A stretch of DNA of 64,000 nucleotides from Rachicladosporium sp. CCFEE 5018 (lineage: Eukaryota; Ascomycota; Dothideomycetes; Cladosporiales; Cladosporiaceae). Location: contig KZ111141.1 of assembly GCA_002077045.2 (NCBI GenBank), positions 1,202,109 through 1,266,108 of the forward strand, read 5' to 3'. The position numbers and the translations under genes were made by a program. The first letter of the stretch is position 1, and every line of letters starts with the position of its first letter. Positions 58,751 through 64,000 of the stretch are shown piece by piece. The notes under the pieces were generated by a model. That model was not told the origin of the DNA. It saw nothing but the letters and a program-made list of their open reading frames with translations, and made no database searches.

Positions 58751-59170
58751 ACTTGCTTTCCTGATGGTGGAAGTGGCACAAGCTGTCCCACTGACTGCTA
58801 CATTGCGTGTTGAACTCGATCTCATCGTCGTAGCCGTGAGCAGCCAGTGGCGTGTCGACGAAGCTCATGACCTTGTGGACCAGACCTTTGCGACTGAAAC
58901 CAGGAGTCTCGATCGCACCAATTGGCCAGTTGAGTGAGACTGAGACGCCGTCCTTGAGCTCTGAGTAGGCGGACTTGATGATCTCCGGAGTGAGCAGATT
59001 GAGTGTGCCATAGACATCTTTCTTGCCATCTTTGTCGAAGACACCCCAGGCACAGCCTATGAAACCAGGTCAATAAGTTCGTCGAGGTCTATAGCAAGAT
59101 ACTCAAGCTCCTTACCTTTAGGCATACCTTTGACCTCGGGGAGATCATCCCAGTCTGGAACCTTTGACAT
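58751..59170 (-). CDS. Putative cyclase, 5' fragment (haplotype 2; same allele as 43472-44606)
   Basis: Exon 1 59116-59170 and part of exon 2 (58751-59056). It is identical to the corresponding part of the complete copy, of which it is a redundant overlap rather than another gene. Confidence 0.92.
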
Positions 59171-60451
59171 TGTGGAGTTGCTTGGGTGGGATCTCAGCAA
59201 TCGAATGTATGCAATTCACGGGGAAGTCTGAAACTCGAATGTGTACAACTTTCAGGTGGTACGGACACTTACAAGCAAGAAGAATAGGATACTCACGATT
59301 GAAGATGGTCTTTATGATCTGGCCCATGTGCCCGCTCCACTGACGTGAGTTCACATAGGCGGGGTACTTCTCAAGCCCGAGGGGTACGCGATGCGCTTTG
59401 CCTCGCAAAACAGTGCCCACCTCACCCATCTTCCGCAAGGATCACCGCATCTCAAACAAGCGTATTATTGGGGTAGCTGTGGTCGACTTCGGCCTCTTCG
59501 GGCACCGCTCATACCTCATTTTCTCCTGATGCCAAGGAGATTGAGGCTTACACCCTTGATGATGTTAAGGCTTATCAGACGCTGTGTACATCGCACGCGA
59601 TCCTGCAGTTACAGCGACGCACTCAGGCCCCTGATGCGATGAAGGATCGCTGTACATCGCGTCACAGTTTGTCGGTCTCGCGAGGTAACGACCACTAGGC
59701 TGAGAGAATCTTTGAAGTATTGAGTACCACGTATCTAGCATACCGGGGCCGTAGAATGACATACGACCAAGGGTGGAGACGTATGGCATGTCGCTCGAGG
59801 GTAACCGATGAAAGTGGCATGCTGCCAATTCCTCACACAAGTCACGGTCGAGAGCGGTGCGCTCGCAGTGCTGTCACTTGTTGTTTCGGCCCCAGCCCTC
59901 GTTGCAGAGCGCCCTTGATGATCAGCCGAGGCGTCAGCGACGTCATGCTGGATTAGAATCGCGCCTCTGTTCGAGGAGTAACGTGCATGTTCAGCTCCTT
60001 TGAAGCCGCTGCTGATCCTGCTTAGCAGCTAAGATATGGCCAGATCGCAGTGATTTGCAGCGGGCGAAGCTACACTGCAAGCAACATTGCAGTACCTAGA
60101 ATGTCGGATAAGGTCCTAGATTTGCTGTGATGCAACGATAGATCGTGGGTAGGGTAGACCATCCATGCGTCAAGTCAACTCGTGTCGACTCGAGGGAGCT
60201 TGAGGCGTGGCACGCCTGGGTAGTCGAGGAAGCGCTGGACGTCTTGCTCGTCGCTACAACGAAAGCCATCCGGCCATTCACCGGTCCTCAGGTAGGTGTG
60301 ATCAAATATATGCTGCGTATTGTGTGAAGCCATCAAGGTCAATCGCCAATCGCGTCGTGATTAACTTCCGACCCCCATCGGAAAGTTTCCGCTCTGCAAA
60401 GATCGGCAGCGACACCATCAGATCACACCACCCACTCTTACCGCTCAAATA
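59171..60451. other. Divergent spacer, cyclase / methyltransferase (haplotype 2)
   Basis: Counterpart of 45140-46415, similar throughout. It includes the exon-like segment at 59297-59429. No other supported gene. Confidence 0.55.
59297..59429 (-). other. Exon-like segment upstream of the cyclase, open in this haplotype
   Basis: Forty-four codons from an ATG at 59427-59429 to a GTGAGT donor at 59296, encoding LGLEKYPAYVNSRQWSGHMG. It lies 127 bp or more upstream of the cyclase ATG on the same strand, so it may be a leader exon of that transcript. I do not recognise the peptide. Confidence 0.3.
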
Positions 60452-61219
60452 ATGGCCAATAAGCACGGCCAGACACTCGACATCACACTCGCGCGCGGTG
60501 AACTTCCAATCGGCATCAAGATTGCAGAGCCTCCAGGCGTGACATCCGATAACCTCCCTCTCTCAACATGGGGGGCCTCATACATTCTCGCGAACGAATT
60601 ACATACTCTCGACATCTCAGCCCCATCTGACCATGAACATCTGCAGCATTCTTCAATCCTCGACCTCGGTGCCGGAACTGGCCTTGTAGGTATATCAGCG
60701 TCGTTACTGCTGAAGCAAAATGCGATCCTTACGGATCTTCCGACGATACTACCTGGTGTCGCCGCAAACATATCTGTCAACGCACCTGTCCTCTCCAAAG
60801 CTGGACTGGAGTTGCAAACTGGGATGCTAGACTGGACGGATCCGTCGAGTCTGACGGTTTACTCCCCTGATGGCGTTCATGCTGTCTCATCCATCATTTT
60901 GGACTCTCACAAGTTTCCCGTGATCCTAGCAGCAGACACGGTGTACGATCCGGATCATCCCGCTCTGCTGTCTTCTACCGTCACTACATGGCTCGCTCGG
61001 ACTGCAGACGCCAGATTTGTCCTCTGCTATCCGCTACGAATGGCGTACTTGGACATTATCAGGGACCTGTGGGATAGCCTGGGTGAATCTGGGCTGAATT
61101 GTGTGAAGGAGGGCCAACGTCAAGGAGACGACCCGAGCTGGGATGAGGAAGCGCCATATGAGTGGAGTGTATGGGCGTGGAAGTGCGAAAGGGCAGGTAG
61201 TGAAGGTGGCAAGGGATGA
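60452..61219 (+). CDS. Seven-beta-strand protein methyltransferase (haplotype 2)
   Basis: A single exon of 255 residues, the second copy of 46416-47183. The SAM motif reads ILDLGAGTGLVG here (ILELGAGTGLVG in the other allele), a conservative change at a position that tolerates D or E. Fewer than ten other residues differ. Intact. Confidence 0.84.
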   Translation: MANKHGQTLDITLARGELPIGIKIAEPPGVTSDNLPLSTWGASYILANELHTLDISAPSDHEHLQHSSILDLGAGTGLVGISASLLLKQNAILTDLPTILPGVAANISVNAPVLSKAGLELQTGMLDWTDPSSLTVYSPDGVHAVSSIILDSHKFPVILAADTVYDPDHPALLSSTVTTWLARTADARFVLCYPLRMAYLDIIRDLWDSLGESGLNCVKEGQRQGDDPSWDEEAPYEWSVWAWKCERAGSEGGKG

Positions 61220-61531
61220 TGGAGGGTGAGCGATTGGACTGAGTGATTGAATCAACGTAGGATAGACAGCTAGATATCTACAAACATACACAGGGCATAA
61301 CGTACCCATCATGATCGCGAGTCCCACTCGTCCAGCTCCTGTGACCATGCGACCGCACCACGGCAGAGCAGATATCCCATTGCCTACCGAGTTCAACCCA
61401 TGACTGACGGAGTCCATCGCCGTTTGGGGAACGTCAGTCACCTACGCCATGTCAGTACTCGTCGGTGCCCAAGCAAAGAACAACTTACCGTCACTCAAGA
61501 GATTGTAAGCCTGTCTCCTTCAGCTCGCCTT
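61220..61531. other. Convergent spacer, methyltransferase / MFS transporter (haplotype 2)
   Basis: A 312-bp spacer. Its first 80 bp match haplotype 1 (47184 onward), then the copies diverge with small indels. No gene. Confidence 0.55.
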
Positions 61532-63439
61532 CTAGAGCTGCACAATAGCATGCCTTCCCAAGACTCCCCTCCCCAGAACTTGATCCAAAAGCCCCAAGTC
61601 CAAACTCGGCCGACGGCTCCCAACTGGCGAGTTCAACGCAGTACCCATGCGCGAAACATCCCTGGACTTGATAATAGCCTCATCCCGCGCCGGCTTCTTC
61701 TCCTCCCGTTCCTTCGCGATACTCTCCGCGAACTTAGAGCGCTTTCGGAACCACTCACCCCACTTCCAGAAGATGAAGACTGGGATCACCAGCAGAATAG
61801 CTGTAAGACCCAGGATCAGGGTAGGGATGACCAGTTGCCACTTTGTGCCAGGCATGATGTTGGAGTACAGCGGATTGACGTAGAGCGCTGCGATACCGGC
61901 AAGGAAGTCACGGCAGAAGCCGTTTCCTCCCGTGGCTGAGGCACAGTAGGCGCCGTAGGCGGCGACCATGTAGTCTATCGTGGCCACGTAGATAGCCAGA
62001 TTCGCGATGCCGATCAGGACGATGAAGACTTGAGGGATGATCCAGTGTGGGACCAGTGGAGGACCAAGCGCGGAGAAACCGAAGCCGAGAAGACCTAGAG
62101 GGAGGAGCACGGACGTGAAGAGAAGTGGTAACAGGCGAGCTTCTGGTTTTATGGCGGACAGCTGCCCGTTGCCACGCTCGATGGCCTTGGTGTTGCGACG
62201 GAAGAAGGGGATGAAGAAGACCGCGCCGAGAGTGTAGCCGAGGAGCAGACTGGAGAAGAAGATGTTAGCTGGACACACGCGGGCCAGCATGGGATTGGGA
62301 TGACTTACGAGAAGAAGCTCAGACCCGTAGGGACTGCACCAAAGCCCCAAAGCGTCAGCACCATGCCGAAGCTGTTGAGACCTGTGAAGATGAGGGCATC
62401 GCTGAAGCCACTTAAGAGCGACAAGAAGGCGACGATAGGCTCCGTGAGTAGAAAGTGATAAGGACGCCACATGAGGTCTCGGCACTCCTTGAAGGCGGTG
62501 CGCTCGACAAAGTTGCCTCTGAACTCGTTGGGACCGAAGAGTGTCATGTCGGAGGGCTCGCTTCCTGAATTCTGAGCGATAGCTGCTTTGCGCCGCCGTC
62601 GAGCTGTCTTATCGAGCATGACACTGCTACGGGTCTCGGGCACGACAAAGTAGTGCGCAGTCTGCGCGACAACGCCCAGAATAAGCTGAAGATAGAAGAC
62701 CCACTGCCAGGAAAGATAAGCCTCAACGAAACCGCCAGCGATCGGTGCGATAACGGAACCAGCGCAAGAAGCGTAAGAGATGTACAGAACGGCGTACTGC
62801 TGGTCCATTGGCTCAAACATGTCCGCGACGATACCGAGCGTAACACTACCACCCGCCGAGGAAAGTCCGCCGAGGATACGAGCAGCTAGAACAGTCGAGA
62901 AGTTCGTGGCGAACATGCAAGGCAGCTGGAAGACGTTCACGAGGAAAAGCGAGGCCTGCAGGACCCAGAAGCGACCGAGCTCTTCAGACCATGGTGCCCA
63001 AAGTTCGCAGCCGAAGGCGTACGCTAGGAGGAAGGCCATCTGACCGAGACGGATAGTATTCTCGGTTTCGCCAAAATCCTCGGCCATACCCTGTACATCG
63101 CATTAGCATGCTAAGTGACGCTCAAGTATGCAAGTCGCGACTTACTGGAACACCGTTGGCGTAGATGGCTGCATTGAAATTCATACTGATTTGGCAGTAG
63201 AAGACCGCAGTCAGGATGAGCCATTTCTTCCAATTGTCGAAGGCAAAGGCAGTCGCCTCGTAGCAATTCTCCACTTCTAGCTTGCGCCTCTCACCAAGAT
63301 TGCTGGCGGCGCTCTGTTGGCGCACCTGCGCATCAGTCTTCTCATTCAGCTCTTGCTGCTGACCGCGACTACTGATTGCGCTCTGCTGTCGCACCTGCGC
63401 GTTAGACTTCTCCGTCATATCGGCGTTCGAGTCAGCCAT
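61532..63439 (-). CDS. MFS drug/polyamine-type transporter (haplotype 2)
   Basis: Exons 63146-63439, 62309-63090 and 61532-62249; 597 residues with splice sites identical to the copy at 47478-49385. Changes cluster in the central cytosolic loop (AQNSGSEPS for AQKAGSQPS, RGNFVERTAF for KGNFLERTDF), as usual for this family. The N-terminal DAQVRQQSA duplication is present with its first unit altered to NAQVRQQSA. Confidence 0.86.
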
Positions 63440-64000
63440 GGTTGTGATCAAAATTCGTTATCGTAAAGTCAGAAGTTTTGGGGAAGAAGTGGGGGGAGAC
63501 GAGCAGATACAGAAAGTGTTGGGGAACGGTACTTATACGCTGGGAGAGGCAACGGAAAGAATCTTCGACGAAATTGAGGATATTGGAAGTGCGCTCCGCA
63601 CTTTGCGTGCGTGACCCGCGAAACCCCGTGGTCTGGAAAGTGTAGATGCTGTCAGAGGCCAGTCATGTTGAAGGCATTGCAGTTGACTTCCGGGGGAGCG
63701 TTCTTTGGCTGGCAGAGCTTATAGCTCCGCTCGAGATTGAAGCATATGTAGCATCTCGTTGCAACAACAAATACTGGCCACAAGCTTTTGCGAAGATTCG
63801 CAGGCGGGCAGTCGCGAAGCTCATTCCGTTGTTTTCAAATGCGCTGAGCATGACTTGCATCTTTCTGACTTGCGGATAACAGTTTGCCTGGCTATGAAGC
63901 ATGCAGGACCCTAGCAGACGAGTGATCCTGCATACGCATCATCGGGAGGAAGAGGAGTGGTGCACGTTCGGCTCCAAACGTGTCGCGGGCTCTTGAGCAC
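63440..64000. other. MFS transporter 5' region to window end (haplotype 2)
   Basis: Counterpart of 49386 to about 49950, with substitutions and small indels. No gene seen; the window ends before the expected epsin gene. Confidence 0.5.

Noticed and set aside
1..64000. CRISPR array, prophage, insertion sequence or secondary-metabolite cluster
   Set aside because: The DNA is intron-containing fungal sequence; no regularly spaced repeats, transposase, or polyketide/non-ribosomal peptide synthase modules were seen.

Overview
This window is filamentous-ascomycete (fungal) nuclear DNA. It has short GT-AG introns of about 46-60 bp, Zn2Cys6 and F-box proteins, a fungal NLR-like receptor, DUF1989 and wax-synthase-like genes, all at close spacing. 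The protein set, and the presence of every locus as two copies a few percent apart, fit a heterozygous diploid or homeolog-carrying Dothideomycete black yeast such as Hortaea werneckii. That species name is inference; no marker gene is present.

The sequence is four contigs joined by three runs of exactly 100 N (21835-21934, 44620-44719, 58651-58750). Contig 1 (1-21834) and contig 2 (21935-44619) are collinear copies of one locus and begin at the same base. Contig 3 (44720-58650) and contig 4 (58751-64000) are collinear copies of the next locus and also begin at the same base. The last 433 bp of contig 2 (44187-44619) equal the first 433 bp of contig 4 exactly and differ from contig 3 at two bases. 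The natural order is therefore contig 2 -> contig 4 on one haplotype and contig 1 -> contig 3 on the other, with about 371 bp lost between 1 and 3. The printed order 1-2-3-4 is a scaffolding artefact, not a tandem duplication.

Gene order on one haplotype, first locus: meiotic helicase HFM1/MER3 (C-terminal part, +), F-box/WD40 protein (-), V-ATPase subunit a (-), NLR-like WD40 receptor (+), HAD hydrolase (-), Zn2Cys6 transcription factor (-), wax-synthase-like MBOAT acyltransferase (-), DUF1989 protein with a Lys/Glu-rich insert (+), putative cyclase/hydrolase (-). Second locus: 5' part of the cyclase, lysine-methyltransferase-like protein (+), DHA1-type MFS transporter (-), epsin (+), centrin-like EF-hand protein (+), a 2.5-kb gene-poor stretch, fructose-1,6-bisphosphatase (-) and a truncated vacuolar amino-acid transporter (-). 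The genes are mostly housekeeping and do not form one pathway.

The strongest biological signal is the NLR-like gene. Its two alleles differ at 40 of the first 158 residues, while the flanking V-ATPase subunit (about 5 of 860) and HAD hydrolase (1 of 247) are almost identical. The divergence has sharp edges (about 7217-11425 against 29160-33425), which makes the block look like an idiomorph, as expected of an allorecognition or immune-receptor locus.
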